NCBI RefSeq assembly: GCF_050948175.1
Contig: NC_135201.1
Location: 6,076,001-6,140,000, forward strand
Direction: 5' to 3'
Length of the DNA: 64,000 nucleotides
Source of the DNA: Xylocopa sonorina
Taxonomy: Eukaryota > Arthropoda > Insecta > Hymenoptera > Apidae
Of the stretch, positions 1-13,155 are shown piece by piece. Under the pieces are notes generated by a model. That model made no database searches, was not told the DNA's origin, and was given only the letters and a program-made list of their open reading frames with translations. The first letter of the stretch is position 1, and each line of letters opens with the position of its first letter. Made by a program: the position numbers and the translations under genes.

Positions 1-3000
1 AATGAGACGAAAGCTTGATAGAGATTCACTTCAGCATTTAAATATTTATATTTATATATTAAATATCTATATTTCCGCGCGCCTTTGCGGGCTCGAATTT
101 TCTATAAATGCATAAATAACCGGGAACTGTTCGTGAGCCTGGCACACGGCCATGGCGGTTCGCGCCAGCCATAACGTTAACGATAATATTTGTCAACTGC
201 GATACTTTTAACTCGAGTCCGTAAAATGGTAAACCTTTCAGTATCAGCGAAGGGATCTGCAATTTTCGTATCTCATAATGAATTCGTATACCTGAATACC
301 CGCGCCTCTCGTGACCACGTGAAAACACGAAATTCTAAGGCAATGGAAGATGAAATCTCCAGGAGACAGAGGGAACGTCTTGCGCGTTTCATTGCCAGCA
401 AGGTGGTCTGCAATTTTTTTGCACCTGGTGAATGGCGGGAAAAGAAATCGTTGGTGAAAGAAACCCTCGTGTCTGCTGGCACGAGGGTCCAACCGGAACC
501 CCAGGCCGCTCCTCGAGGGGTCGAGTGGGTTCTGCGCGAGAGTGTATTCCGGCGTGCATTCGAGTACGGAAGAAGACTGCACGCAAAGTACGTGGAACCA
601 CTTTTTTTCTCCCATCCGCGAAGGAACGCCTCGCCCCTTTTGTTCTCTGGGCATACGAGATGATCCCAGAGCGTTCTGTCCTTTGGTAGCAGCGCGCTAT
701 CGGTGCGTTTGGCGTTTGTAACAGGGTGAGATGGTAGACCAGTCCTTTAAGTGACGAAACCATTGCATCCTCTGTGGTGTACAAAGCCATCGGTTCGCTA
801 TTGAACTGATTGAACTAGGTCATACAGAAATGACTTGTGCGGGTCACACGAGGGTTGCTCGTCATTGTTCTACAAGACGGACACTTATCGAGATTTACTC
901 GCTTGCATTATTCACACCACACCCGTTATCCAGCTATTAATCTATCCACCTACGACGAGATACTAAACACCGTACGGGCATTCCAATTTCCACGAAGCTC
1001 TCTGTAACTCTGTAACAGGTTCGCGCGCGGTTAAACGTTTTAGGAGCAACCTGTACACCCTCGACGATGGAACTCATTAATATTAATCGGCTAGCCGGTT
1101 GGTCATGAAATTCTGATCCTCGCGAATGGCCGCGAGGCCCAAAGGGTGGCTGTGCGCGTCTCTTAACCTTCTTTCGCACGCAATTATTTCGAGGTGAAGA
1201 GCGTGCTCGAGGGTCGATAAAGCGGCATCGACAACGGTGGACACGTGTGACTAAACGTCACCAGGTACGAATAATGCATGAACGTTTTATGGACGCTGCC
1301 AGCGTAACTCGGGATCGAAAGTCGACGATGAAAGGCTTTGAGGCGAGGGCTTCGCGCTCCGCGACCAACCCTCTCCCCCTTGCGGAGACCCGACTTAATG
1401 ATGCACCGTGCTATTAGGAGTACTTCGGTACTAACGAGGTTCAACCCTTCCTCGCGATTACGTCGACCAGAATCTTCTAGTTTGGCGTCAATTCGCGCGA
1501 GGCTGCGGCATTATTTATTGAACGACCCGATACCAGCGTTTTTTGAAATATCGATCTTTCCGTCTACGGTCGCACGCGGTGGGTAGGTCGTCCGCCGCCC
1601 TTTCAAACAGTTTTTCTTAAGGATAGCTTCAATACGAACAGCTTTCCTAGAATCTCAAAGGGGTTATGTGAAACATTCAGCAGCGTGTTCACCGTTGCGC
1701 AACTAGGTCAGCAGCGACTCGAGAGATACATTTGAAGAAGTATTGCGCGGATTTCTTGCCGCTCGCGCTAAGGGAAGTTCGACTTCCGTAGATAGGTACA
1801 CTTCCACGGAGTCGATAACTGTCAGCCTAATAAATATCAGTGCAGACGCGACAGTATTCTTGCGCCGTCTTTGAGCCGCGATTCTTGTTCCGTTTTCCAT
1901 TCGGCTGTCTCCTCGCGTTTCTGGCTGCATCGACTCGTTCCTCTTATCCCTCTGAAACACGTCAAACGTCACTGTGCGTTAGCGTTTGTCTCGCATCCGC
2001 GAAGCAATTTGAGCAGAATAGAGGAGGAGAGGCGATTGTGTGAGGGAAAACGGGACGAAAATGGAGGATAAAAAAATCGACGTCGCTGGCTTGTTTTACG
2101 GAGAAATCGCTTTGAAAATGTTGGGGCGTCGCGATAAATACGTGCGGTGGCTGCGCGTGGGTCGATAGGCTCCCAATAGCCGAGGCGTGGGAGTTTCAAA
2201 GTCACTTTGCCACCAAAACGAAGCCTCAAAGGGATTTTTGTTACTCTTGATTTTCCACGCGTTTCGATCTCTAGAATCAACAGGCGCCGCGATACGAGAC
2301 ACCGCGCGTATACATTACCGTGAAAACCGTCAGAGACGCGAGGATACTGGGTAGCTTCCGGCGCGGGTAGAGCGATCTCAATCTATTATTATGTCCGTGG
2401 AATTCAAAGGCATAAACTGGCGAGAGACGATACGATTGAATCGATCGGAAGTGTTGTTTTAAGAGGTATTTTTAAACCCTTAGAAAAATCGAACCGCTTT
2501 TTATGTGCTTATCCCTATTGTTCGTATCAACAGCGGAAATGGCGAGTTTACATGAAAATAAAGTTAGACCGTCCGAATTGTTGGTTCCCTTTCATCCCCG
2601 ATAAAATTGTGACTCATTGTAGTCCTGAAATATTCCGCTTCTCTATTCTTCCCCTCCTCCTTCCGTAGAAGAAGCTCCTCGAGGTGAAGGCATTGGCAGC
2701 GGCTGTTTGCATTCGTCTTTAATAAAAATAAACGAAACATACTTGGTCCCCTTTGAAACGGGGTCTCACAACTCAATTACGAGACCCTGCAGTCTCTTCT
2801 TCCCTGTAATCAAGTAACTTCTATTCTCTCGGTAAAACAAGTACACCTTACCCCGCACAACCCCTAACTCAATAAGAATAGACGAAGAAACGGACGTTCG
2901 TCGGTTCTATCTATTCCAAAGTAAAAGAAAAACCTGGAACGCGTGTTGTGCAATATCAATCGATAAACGACACGATGATAAAATCGTAAGAGTAATAGAA

Positions 3001-3849
3001 ATTTCTTATTCGATTCGACGATTTATAAAAATTAATTGGTAATTTGAATTTTCTTGAAGACGTCCAACTTGTAGGAAGTATTTGAGACAGGACAGCAACG
3101 GACGGCAAATTGGACGTCCTCAGGATCTGAAGACGCGACAAATTAGGGACCCCTCGAGGCGGAACTCTCGACTTCGGTCTACTGTTGGAAAGGAAATTGA
3201 CTTTCCCCCAAAAAGTTGAAGAAAGCAAAAAGGAGAAGACGGGAGGAAGCAGGTTGTTTATGGTGTAGAATTTTAGCTGCATCGAGAAAGGTCGACGAAG
3301 TGGCTTAAAAGCCTCGCAGGAAGCACTCGACAGGAAGCGGTGGCCGCCTCCTTGTCGTAAGTTCGTCAGCGAGCGTTAAAAGCTCTTTAAGGATCGCTTC
3401 GTGTCAGGGGAATCGACGTTGAGGCCTTGGAATGCGATCGAGAAATTATTTCAGGATCTTGGGTACTTGGTTATCGGGTATGGGTTACTCTTCCCACGAC
3501 AGCTATTCTAAACGCTCGTGTCGATGGTATCGCGCGAAGGAAAAAACGTTAAAAGAATAAATTCCAAGATAATTATTGAAATCGGTTGGGAAAATGAACG
3601 ATCAGAGAACAGAGAGACTCGTGACTTCCGTCGATCATCACACCCCCACGTTAACAGCACAATTTTATTTTTCTCCGATCTGATCGATACAATCGTACAA
3701 TTCAGCGATCGATAGATTAATGGTTTTCTTCTGTTTCTTCTTTAATTCTCGATTACACGGTGGCGCAGGCTGCTCGTCGCGACTTCGTTTAGTCGTATCT
3801 GAGTTCACACGAATAAGTAACGCTTACATTACACTTCATTACAGATTCA

Positions 3850-3908
3850 ATAATATATATATATATATTTATATATTTATATATTTATATATATAATATA
3901 TATAATAG
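3850..3908. repeat. AT-rich simple repeat
   Basis: An almost pure A/T tract made of TA dinucleotide runs interrupted by TTTATATAT units. It is a low-complexity tract with no sign of a gene. Confidence 0.9.
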
Positions 3909-6280
3909 GTATTTTTTTTTATATATTTCTTTATGTACAGAGGGCAGCTTGCCTAGTAGGTTTGTAACGCCAAGCAACGACTGAAGTAATCGATTGGACG
4001 CCAGTTTTGTGTTTATTTTCAATGATAATTGACACCAAATATCGATGCACTTTGTTCCTACTTCGCCGTCTATCGATCCATGGTCAATTAACTGTTTAAA
4101 AAATTTCAAAACGATCACCGATCTGGTATACGCAAGCTATCCCTTCGCTCAACGAAGAATATCAACAAATGCTCCGGTAATTCGCGTTCGACAAAGCACT
4201 TGGCAATTTCAACGTTTGTAGTAATAAATGTGAACACGACGCGTGTAGAAATGGTCGTTCTTTCAACGAAACTGTTCGAAACACAAACCAGGCTGTCCTC
4301 AATCCCTCTGGGTTTGGTTCATCCAATGTTTAATCAACGGATCCTTGTTTTGGGACGACAAAACGTGCTCGGAAGCGTGGAACAATCAAATTTCAGCAGG
4401 TTTCCCGCGCGAACCTCGAAAATGGGGCATCGACGGGCACGGACCACCAAACAAAATGGCCGGCCTGCTACGGTCGGCGAGACTTCGAGATCGATCGCCC
4501 GCCAATTTCCCTACTTATTGTCACGCGACCATAAAAAGACGTAATTTCCCCTCGTCATCCCTTGGTCCGATTATCCAATTATCCAACAATCCCGCTAAGA
4601 CCCGATTAAACTCCGATCGCTAGTCATATTTTCCTAGTCACGTGGATTCGAATTTTCTCGACTCGTGAGAATTTCTATACTGAAATTAATTTTTTCTATT
4701 TTGAAATTCGTCTAATTCCTTCCTCGATTGAACGACAAAGCCGACGTGGTTTTTCCGTAACCGACCGTTGGAAACTCGTCGGCGATGCGCGTGTGCTCCT
4801 CCTCGTCGGAGAGGCGAGAGTCTCTCAATGGAAGACGAGACTTTTCCGATAAAAGCTTGCAAAAAAATTCTCGATCCGTCCGTCGAACGTCCGCGTCAAC
4901 GTACTTCAGCCGTCGCAACAATTCTATTAACATCGTCTCAGGTGCCCGAGCTTCGAACGAGCCTTCGAGGATCAAAGTTTAAAGTTGTGCATCAGATCGA
5001 CGTCGTCGAGATAGGTTCGAGGGAGAACAGCCTCTAGAAAAGAGTTGCTCTATAAGAAGAAAGGAAATCCCATCGAATACAACACGTACAGATATAGTTC
5101 GTTTTCTTTTTTTTTTCTTTTTTTTTGGGTTTTTAACAGAGCTGCAATTTGTCACACCGACTACACGCGTTAGCTGATCGACGGAACGCTAACGCCCCGT
5201 TCAAGCTCGAGAAAGTGACTTTGTTTCTCTGCGTGAAGCGAAATCGTGTTCCATCTGTTGCAAAATCCGGCGAAAATCGAGCTCACTCGATGGTAGTCTC
5301 TTTTAAGCGTGAACGGGGCTCAACGGGCTCGTCGACCGTTAAATTCCAAAATCGTAGCTCCTTCATTATTGTCCAACTACTACTTGAGTCAAGTCTAACG
5401 AAGTTCTTTTAGAGGAACAGACACAGTGTACAAAATTGAAATCATATCGACCAACTTGAAGCTAGATGATTTATAAAAACACATTTGCCGTGATGTAACA
5501 CGTCCAACGCAAATCATACGCTGAGACGTCCCGCTAGATATGTTTCTTCTTATGAAGCAGAACTAAATGTAATTACGCTCCAACGAGAAACATGGAGATC
5601 AACCCCCTTGGCAAGAACGCACCCACCGCTCGAACAGCGCCAGCGTCACAAGCGAGATGGATGCGTTTCGTTCGTTCTTGCCAGGGGAACGGTAAAATCC
5701 ATTGCGAATCTACATCTAGACGACACGCGAAACGATTACTAAACCCTTTCCCCGTCGAACCAAAGGAAAATACTACAACGTCTGCTCGCAATCGGACTCG
5801 GATTAGCTCGATGGCACCTCCGCGTAATCAGGCTACAACCGTCATACATGTTGATATATGCGTGGAGGGTGAATCGCACGATCGCGATCGACGCAACTGT
5901 CTTCGCACCATCGGTGTGGAGTGGATCTTACAAAAGAGAGACAGTTCGATCAACCTAAAAAGAGAACACGCGACTGAGGACCATCGATTCGGTCGATGCT
6001 TGCAGGTCTAAGTTGTGCCAATGAATACTTCGATCGATTTGGACGCCCTCGGATATCAAGCACCCCTGGGCCAATCGTTTTCCACCGATGCAGCGAGCAA
6101 CTGTGTGCAGATCGAATCCCGCGCGACTCGCCCCGCGCATATACGCGTTTATGTGCACATATATAAATATATCGATCGAGAAAGGAGGGTAGAAAAAGAG
6201 CAGAACGAAGAACGGCCGGAAACGAACGGTAAATGAACGACGAACAGAGTGAGCTAGAGCCAGCGTTATCACACGACCTT

Positions 6281-6460
6281 TCCCCTCCTCTCTTTCTCTC
6301 ACTCTCTCTCTCTCTCGCTCTCCCACGCACACGCACAGGTACACAGTCCGCATACACACACAGCCAGGTGCACACGCGTCCACGCAGACACATACACGCG
6401 TTCCTCTTCTAACACCTCTCCCCCGCACCCCGTCATCCCCCGTCATCATCATCATCATCC
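6281..6460. repeat. Compound CT / CA / CAT microsatellite
   Basis: A pyrimidine tract of CT repeats (about 6281-6322) passes into an interrupted CA-rich tract (about 6323-6400) and ends in a short CAT run near 6444-6460. It begins about 45 bases beyond the Rab3 stop on the Rab3 3' side, so on the Rab3 transcript strand it would read as ATG-, GT- and GA-rich 3' UTR sequence if transcribed. Confidence 0.85.
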
Positions 6461-6503
6461 TCCGCGGTCCCCTCGCGGAGCGTCCCGTTGGCGGTCCGCG
6501 TTC

Positions 6504-8627
6504 TTAGCAATTACAATTGTCGTCCGTTGGGTTGGCCGGCTGGTCGGTGAGTCGTTGACCCTTCGCCTGGCCCATTCCACCGGCGATCAGGGTCGGATCG
6601 TTGTCCAGGGACTCGCTCATTTTGTCGCATATGATGTCCACTAGCTGCTCGAACACTGTCTGTGGGCAATAAACGGTTTCCGCTAATGCATCGCGTCTAC
6701 GAAAACACACACGGCAGTTCTATTGCCTTTGGTCGTACCAGACGTAATTAATCATCGCTTAGCCTAAACATAAAGCTACTAGTGGCTTATAGGCTAGTTA
6801 TTTTGGAATCATCGCTTTTTTGGGTGTCCTAAATCATGAATCCTATCAACGAAGACTTCCACCATTGGAAATTTTCATCGCGTCTACGAAAACACACAGG
6901 GCGGTTCTATTGCCTCTGATCATACCAGACGCAATTAATCATCGCTCAACCTAAACATAAAGCTAGTAGTGGCTTATAGGCTAGTGGTTTTGGAATCATC
7001 GGTTTTTTGGGTGTCCTAAATCATGAATCTGATCAACGAAGACTTCCACGATCAGAAATTTTCTTTAATTAAGTTTAGAGTACCGCGAAGTGGCATTCGC
7101 TATCGTTCGAGGACGCCAAGAGGCGTTTCCCAATAAAAACAGCACCATCTACGTCACGCGGTCTCAAGGCGGGCCTCGAGAACCGTGGACAGAGGAATCG
7201 ATCCGCTCGGGGCGTCGATATGTCAATGCCAATAGGTTCGATGCCGTTGTGCAAGGGTGATTAATGGCCGCAAATGAACGATAATCGAGGAAGGCCTGGT
7301 CTAAGTGTACACACGCTTCGTGGATGGAAATAAGCGTAGGAACGTGACGCGATAACGTTTCTACTGGCGTTTGGTAACAGTGGTGGCATGCTGGTTGGTC
7401 TACATCGTCCTGGATAATGAGTCGTCGAAGAATGGAAACGAGAAAATGTAATCTTAAATAAAACTTAGCCTGCTTCTAAGTAAAACTTCCCTCACGATCG
7501 AGAAAAGGGTGGTTCTAACCGATATTCTATCCGATACCAGGTTTACCTTAATGTTAATGTTCTCTTTGGCCGATGTCTCGTAGAACTGGACACCCAATTG
7601 GTCCGCCAGTTGCTTGCCCCTCTCGGTGGTGATCACCCTCTCGTCCTCCATGTCGCACTTGTTGCCAACGAGGATCACCTGGGCATTGTCGCAGGAGTAA
7701 GTCTTGATCTGCGTGACCCAGTCTTGTACCGAATTGAACGACTCCTCGTTCGTGATATCGTACATTAGAATGAAGCCCATCGCGCCTCTGTAATAGGCCG
7801 TTGTTATCGTTCTGTATCGTTCCTGGCCTGCAGTGTCCTGCAAACATTGATACGCTACGTCAGTGCGATTAATTAAAAGGAAAATTCTATTTTTTTTTTT
7901 TATTAATTGGTAGTTTGTTTCTGGTAGAGACAAACACGCGTATATACACGGAGAGGTGTACGAGCTTGAAAACATTAAATTTCGCGAGCTCGCGGGTGGG
8001 GGAGGACGTATTGCAGGTGAAACAACAGACTGTCATGAATAACGAAGGTATACACGCGATAATGCGCGACAATGGATTCTTCTGTTGCTTCCATTTAGTG
8101 ACAAATGAAGCCACGTGCGGACGATCGCGTTGCCCCGGAATAAACGTTGGAAATTACATTTGATTTTCAGCTGGTCTTCCTGATCGAGAACGTTAAAGTA
8201 ATCTAGAAAATAGAAATTCTCTTTTCTTGAAAGTACAGTACGATTGTCAGAATTAATATTGAAAATTCTTTGAATTATTCTTCATGAAATCGTTAAGTAC
8301 AAAATAGGTTTCTTTCAATGGCATTGTGGTTGGTTGAATGGTTGGTTTCACGTGGAACACCCTGTAAATACACAGTTCAGGGGAATAGTATGCAGGTGTA
8401 CTGACCCAGATCTGTAGCTTGACCCTTTTGTCGTGTCTGAAGACCGTTTTCACCTTAAAATCGATGCCCACGGTGGATACGAAGGCCGAGGTGAAGGAAT
8501 CGTCCGCGTAACGGAACAGGAAGGACGTTTTACCTACAGACGAGTTGCCGATGATCAGCAACTTGAACATGTAGTCGAAGTTTTGGTCCGCGGCCTCCTT
8601 TTGAAATTTCGGATCCTGGCCCGCCAT
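6504..8627 (-). CDS. Rab3: Rab3 small GTPase, three coding exons, complete
   Basis: Coding exons on the minus strand are 8627-8406, 7837-7547 and 6659-6504: 669 nt, 222 aa, ending in TAA. Both junctions are phase 0, with donors GTCAGT and GTAAAC and acceptors ending GCAG and ACAG. The P-loop GNSSVGKTS is at residues 27-35, the switch II motif DTAGQERY follows the first junction at about 75-82, and NKCD and ETSAK nucleotide-binding motifs lie in exon 2. The protein ends CNC, the CXC double-geranylgeranylation signal of Rab proteins. Rab3 binds synaptic vesicles in its GTP form and acts with RIM-type effectors in regulated exocytosis and active-zone organisation. Length and the effector-region sequence fit Rab3 better than Rab27 or Rab8. 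The ATG sits directly after an acceptor (TTTTTACAG), so at least one 5' UTR exon lies upstream; it was not located. Confidence 0.97.
6689..7063. repeat. Tandem duplication, 187-bp unit, in the last Rab3 intron
   Basis: Two adjacent copies (6689-6875 and 6876-7063) begin CATCGCGTCTACGAAAACAC and end near AAATTTTC. They differ by scattered substitutions only. The first copy starts 29 bases upstream of the last Rab3 acceptor on the transcript strand. No open frame spans the unit. It is a local segmental duplication, not a recognised transposon. Confidence 0.92.
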
Positions 8628-11600
8628 CTGTAAAAATGAGAGTTGCTTGTAAAACAAACTTTACACCGTACAAATTGCTCACAGTTTTTTCTCTCGTCAA
8701 CAAGTTCTCGAAGGCACAGACACTACACATTGATGACGAACCCTTCGAACGAATCAATCGCTCGGAAAGCGTTGGTGAAAAGCAACGAAAATTGTTTTGG
8801 AATTCTACCAAGCGAGAATGGGGCTTTATAGTTGAAAAAAAGTAAATGGAATATTCTGTTTTATAATACAAAGAGGAGCGGTCGAGATTCGAAAATCTTT
8901 CGAGTCACAAATAATTCGAGATCCTTGAAAAAACTAGATGGAACTCCCATCGACCTTCAAGAAGAATTTTCAAGGACGATAAAAGAATAAACCAGTGAAA
9001 ACATTTTGTAAAATAACGAAATTGCTGAAACGTTAAAACCAGTCCTCGATAACTCATAAATATACCACAGATTATTTATCGTTGTAATGATCGTCGCTAA
9101 TGGTCGCAGTAATCGCGGTTAATGCGACATAAGGAACGAAAAGGTTATCCGTTTTTGAATCAGCACTCGAGCTTCGATTCGAATTTTCTCTTTTTCTCGC
9201 GAATACGAATAATTATCCTCGCTGTACCACTGTACTGACCCTGGTCCTAGCTATCCCCATTAATACTCTACTTTTAACCAGTTTCCGCGTGAATCCGACC
9301 ACTCTGAACCTTCCGCTAGCGCGGATCGACCAGCACTATTCACAATTAGCGTTATCACGTCGAACGATTATGATGCACACGCGTGCCGGTACCGGAAGTC
9401 TGTTGTGGCGGGTAATCTCAACTATGGACATCAGCCTGGACATCCTTGGCCTCAATTCCAGCACCGAATCCTTCACAGGTGGCCTGTTCGAGTTCTGTAC
9501 TCGAATCATCCTATTCTTCTCGGACATTTCCCAGTGAAAACTTGTCGACTACTCAGGAAAATGGCAAAGAACGCGAAACGAGACGCTGTTCGTTACTGGC
9601 GACGATTTTTGCTCGACAAACAAGTGCCACGCCGCTAACCGATCACTTTTAACCGAAAACAATATGTTTCGCGAGAAACAGAAACTGGATGTGGGCCTAA
9701 AAATGGCCACTGACCGTTGGTTGTGACAACGTGGCGACAATCGCGGTTTCGTTCGTTCCTTACCATCGTCCTTTAGACGATATCGCGGTTTCTTGATACG
9801 CTCGAGCACGCCCACGCAGGGGCGGAGGAAGAATGGTACCGCTTGAGGGCTATTGTTTATTATCAACTTTCAATCTCTCACTTTTCACCGCTTTCCATCG
9901 GAAAAGTCGATGCATGCGTTATCCGTGCCTCTATTATGTGCCAAAAATGATGACGAACAGCAGAATTGAAACCAACGGACACGGATTGTTGCATTTTTGT
10001 AATTACGTTAATTGTTAACGTTAGCATGCCGATGGAATGGCGGAGAATAGCGGATATCGAATAATTGTACCGAACACACAATACCCTGATACATCTGTAG
10101 CCATAACTGATGACTGGATCGATAATCCCACAATGAGGACAGTCGAATCCAATAACCTCAAGCTGGAGAGCCATAGAAAAAGGACACGTGCCTGCGATTC
10201 CTAATGGAACCACCACCATTCATCGATCCGCTTCATTCAACGGAAATTCAAACGAGAGTTGATAAGGGGGGAAAACAAAAACTGGAGTGAATAAAGAGCC
10301 GTTAAAGAGACGCGTCTCGCGACTGATCGGAGCTGTTTTAATCTTGTCAGAGATCGGATTGAAAAGGCGTGCTGCGAACATTTTTACGTCACGACGGTGG
10401 TCGACGATCGTGTATCGCTTCCTTAACTGATACGAGAACAGCTCTATTCTCGTGTCCGTGACTTTTCCCGGACGACAGGTGCGGCTATAGACGTCGCAAG
10501 CCCACGTGCATCGCGTGGAGCCAAGCGTTCGTGTTGGGAAATTGAACGGACGACGACTGCGACGGGAGTTGAACGCGACATTGCCTCGTAAAATTTGCAT
10601 CGCGGCGGCAATGACGTATGGAACTGAACGATCGAACAATTGGCGGCCAAAAATTGTAACCAGCTGACGAGTGAAATAATTCCTACGTATTAATCGAAAG
10701 AGAACGAAATTGCTTGGTTAAACTGTAGTTCGAGCAATTGGACGCTGCGATTTAAATGGAATGGAGTAATTGAACATAATCTTGAGAACTTGCTGGACAA
10801 GTTTGCGTCGGCACTATGACGGCAACGAAACTTAACGCGAATTTACCGTGCAACGAGTCAGCCGCGATTTCGTGTGCAGTTATGCCTGGAAATAAATTTC
10901 AGAGGCAGAGGGTCTATAAATAAACTTGACGCTGAGGCATAGACACTGCGAACTTTTTTACACCGGGTGGGAGGCTCTTATCGATTTCATGCCCCGAGCC
11001 ACCAGCGGCAACTCCAGATTTCCCTCAGATTTCAAGTCCTACCGTTTCTGCCTCACTTGTTTCTAGGATGCTCGGTGAATTGAAAGCTCCAGCCTCTGAG
11101 GGAAAGTGCCTCTAGACGTCCGCCAGACTCTCCTATAATAGTTAATAAATACCAAACAAAGATCTATGCATTTCCTGCCTCCCAAACAAATTTCGTCCCA
11201 CCCACAATTAATCCGCGCCTTCTTTAAAACGTCAAAAGAACGCCAAGCATAGAAAGAAAAAACAGTAGAGTGGAAGTTTTAATTAATTTTCGTATAAAAT
11301 TGCAGCGCTTTTAAAATTAACGCCAGAAACGACCAAGATGAGGCACTCGCTGAACGGAAGTGGTACCAAGCCCCGAAGGTTCAACAACCTATCACCAAGA
11401 GTCTGGGCAACGATTTCGCGGGAAAAATGTGTCAGCTACCTATTCGTTGTGCTCGAAACGCGGAACTAAGAATGTGGGACAAGGTTCGCGATAATCGTAT
11501 CGCCTGCCATATGTTAACGTTAACTCGCAGCCCCGTGTTGCACACAGCTGCATCCTCAGCGAAGGCGATAACGCGTTACGCGAAATTTCAAAACCGTGAA

Positions 11601-12793
11601 ACCGTGAATACGCGTGCACCCACGTTCTCAAGCGGCTCTTCGCAGGCGAGAACTTTTTATTAACGGTTGTTAGCAGTGCTCGGGCTAATGCTTAGATTTA
11701 TGGGACCAAGAAGATGATTGCCTCGAAGATCGTGGCGTGGAATAAAAAATTCTCCATTTCCTTCAACGAAAGGTGTGGTCAGTTATGTGACACGAAAATA
11801 ACAGAATACAAATATGGAGACCAAAGATAGTCACGATCGTGAAACCATTAGGACATGTGTGTGGCTGGAAAAAATATTTGCATCGCGATGTCGACGGTAG
11901 GCGGATTTTTCTACCAGAAATTCGATCGACGAAAGTAAATTAACCGAGTAAAAGTTTCCTACGAGGGTGAAATCTTTGAAGTACCGCCCATCCCCTTAAC
12001 CGCAGTTAATGCTCTTGAGCGACTCGTGCAGGTCTTTGTACTCGTCTGAAGAGCCTCTCGACCGCAGATACATTCAATTTCTTCGGCTAAACGCACTAAA
12101 ACATTCGAATCGGACGATCTGTACATATATCTTTTAGTATTTGCTAAAAAAAAATCCCCACCAAACGATCCTCCGATTCGAAACGCTCGATACGTGCTCC
12201 TCGATTCCATGAAACTGCGTTACCTGTTGCCTGAACGTATCGCTGTCCCATTGACAATTTAATTAAACGGCAACGCGCGCTCAGGGAGTCGATTTTCGCG
12301 AATTACATTGAAACCTGTCCGTGGCCCGTCGGTTACAACAGATTAGCCAGCGAGATCGAGCGGAAAATTTGTTAAAATGGCGGAAACGTAATTGAGGGAC
12401 ACGGTGTGGTGCAGCTACCGTGTATTGCGCCGCGCTATGGGGGCGATCGCGATGGTGGCGACGGCGATGGGTCTACGGGATGGCGAGGGAGCAAATATTT
12501 TTGGAAGATCGATTCCCCAACAACCCCTTGCCACCCACGCCGCTCGTTACATAGTTTCGATTTCAGCGGAATGAACGTAGACGAAAGATGGAGCCTCCGT
12601 ATATGTACGTCGTGACGCTCAAATCTGGATTCCGAAAACGCGTACGAATCGATACGACGTCGGATTCCGTCCGTTCGCCAATAACAATTCCTCGTTGCTC
12701 CCTCGTCCATCGTTCATGGTCGAGGATCGTTCACCGCGAATCTGGTGGTGTTCGACTCTGGCACGATCACAGCTGACATGTCTGTCAGTTGGA

Positions 12794-12826
12794 AGAGACG
12801 AGAGAGAGAGAGAGAGGGAGACGAAG
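12794..12826. repeat. GA-rich simple repeat
   Basis: A run of GA dinucleotides in a purine-rich stretch. GA runs of this kind can bind GAGA-type factors in insect promoters, but here only the composition is seen. Confidence 0.8.
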
Positions 12827-13082
12827 AAGGTCACACGGGACGGATCGTCACCGACGGTCACTGAAATTGACCACAGAACGGACAACTCATCTAGAAGATG
12901 GTCGTGACCAGATCCGTCGTTGGCAGACGGTTTATGCTCGCTCGCATCGTGGAACGGACACGGCGCTGCAAAAGCAGAGTCCCCTCGAGGAACCCCCCAG
13001 GGTTACAGGGACGGAATGTGGTAAATGGACGTGGCTAAGGAACACCCCATGCAAGCGCAAGGTGCGTGAAAAGTCGCCTTGA

Positions 13083-13155
13083 CAGACAGCGCGAGAGAGG
13101 AAAAGCCGTGGGGGTGGGAGAGAGAAAAAGAGACAGAGGGAGACAGAGAGAAATC
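13083..13155. repeat. Interrupted GA/purine-rich tract
   Basis: A second purine-rich tract about 260 bases after the first, made of GAGA and GACAGAG units with interruptions. It lies in the CG-rich part of the Rab3 upstream side. Confidence 0.7.

Larger units (their letters stand above)
1..6503. other. Non-coding region 3' of Rab3
   Basis: No gene is recognised here. Open frames of up to about 157 codons occur on both strands but overlap each other, lack convincing domains and have no supporting splice structure, so they look like chance frames in CG-containing DNA. The right-hand part must include the Rab3 3' UTR, since Rab3 is read leftwards and stops at 6504. Simple repeats lie near 3.85 kb and 6.28-6.46 kb. 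Confidence 0.6.

Noticed and set aside
190..663. Plus-strand open frame of about 157 codons near the left edge
   Set aside because: It has no recognisable domain, overlaps equally long frames on the other strand, and sits in CG-containing sequence where chance frames are long.
5592..6011. Plus-strand frame of 139 codons starting with ATG
   Set aside because: The composition is arginine/threonine-rich with no domain, and it lies downstream of Rab3 on the opposite strand with no splice signals that would extend it.
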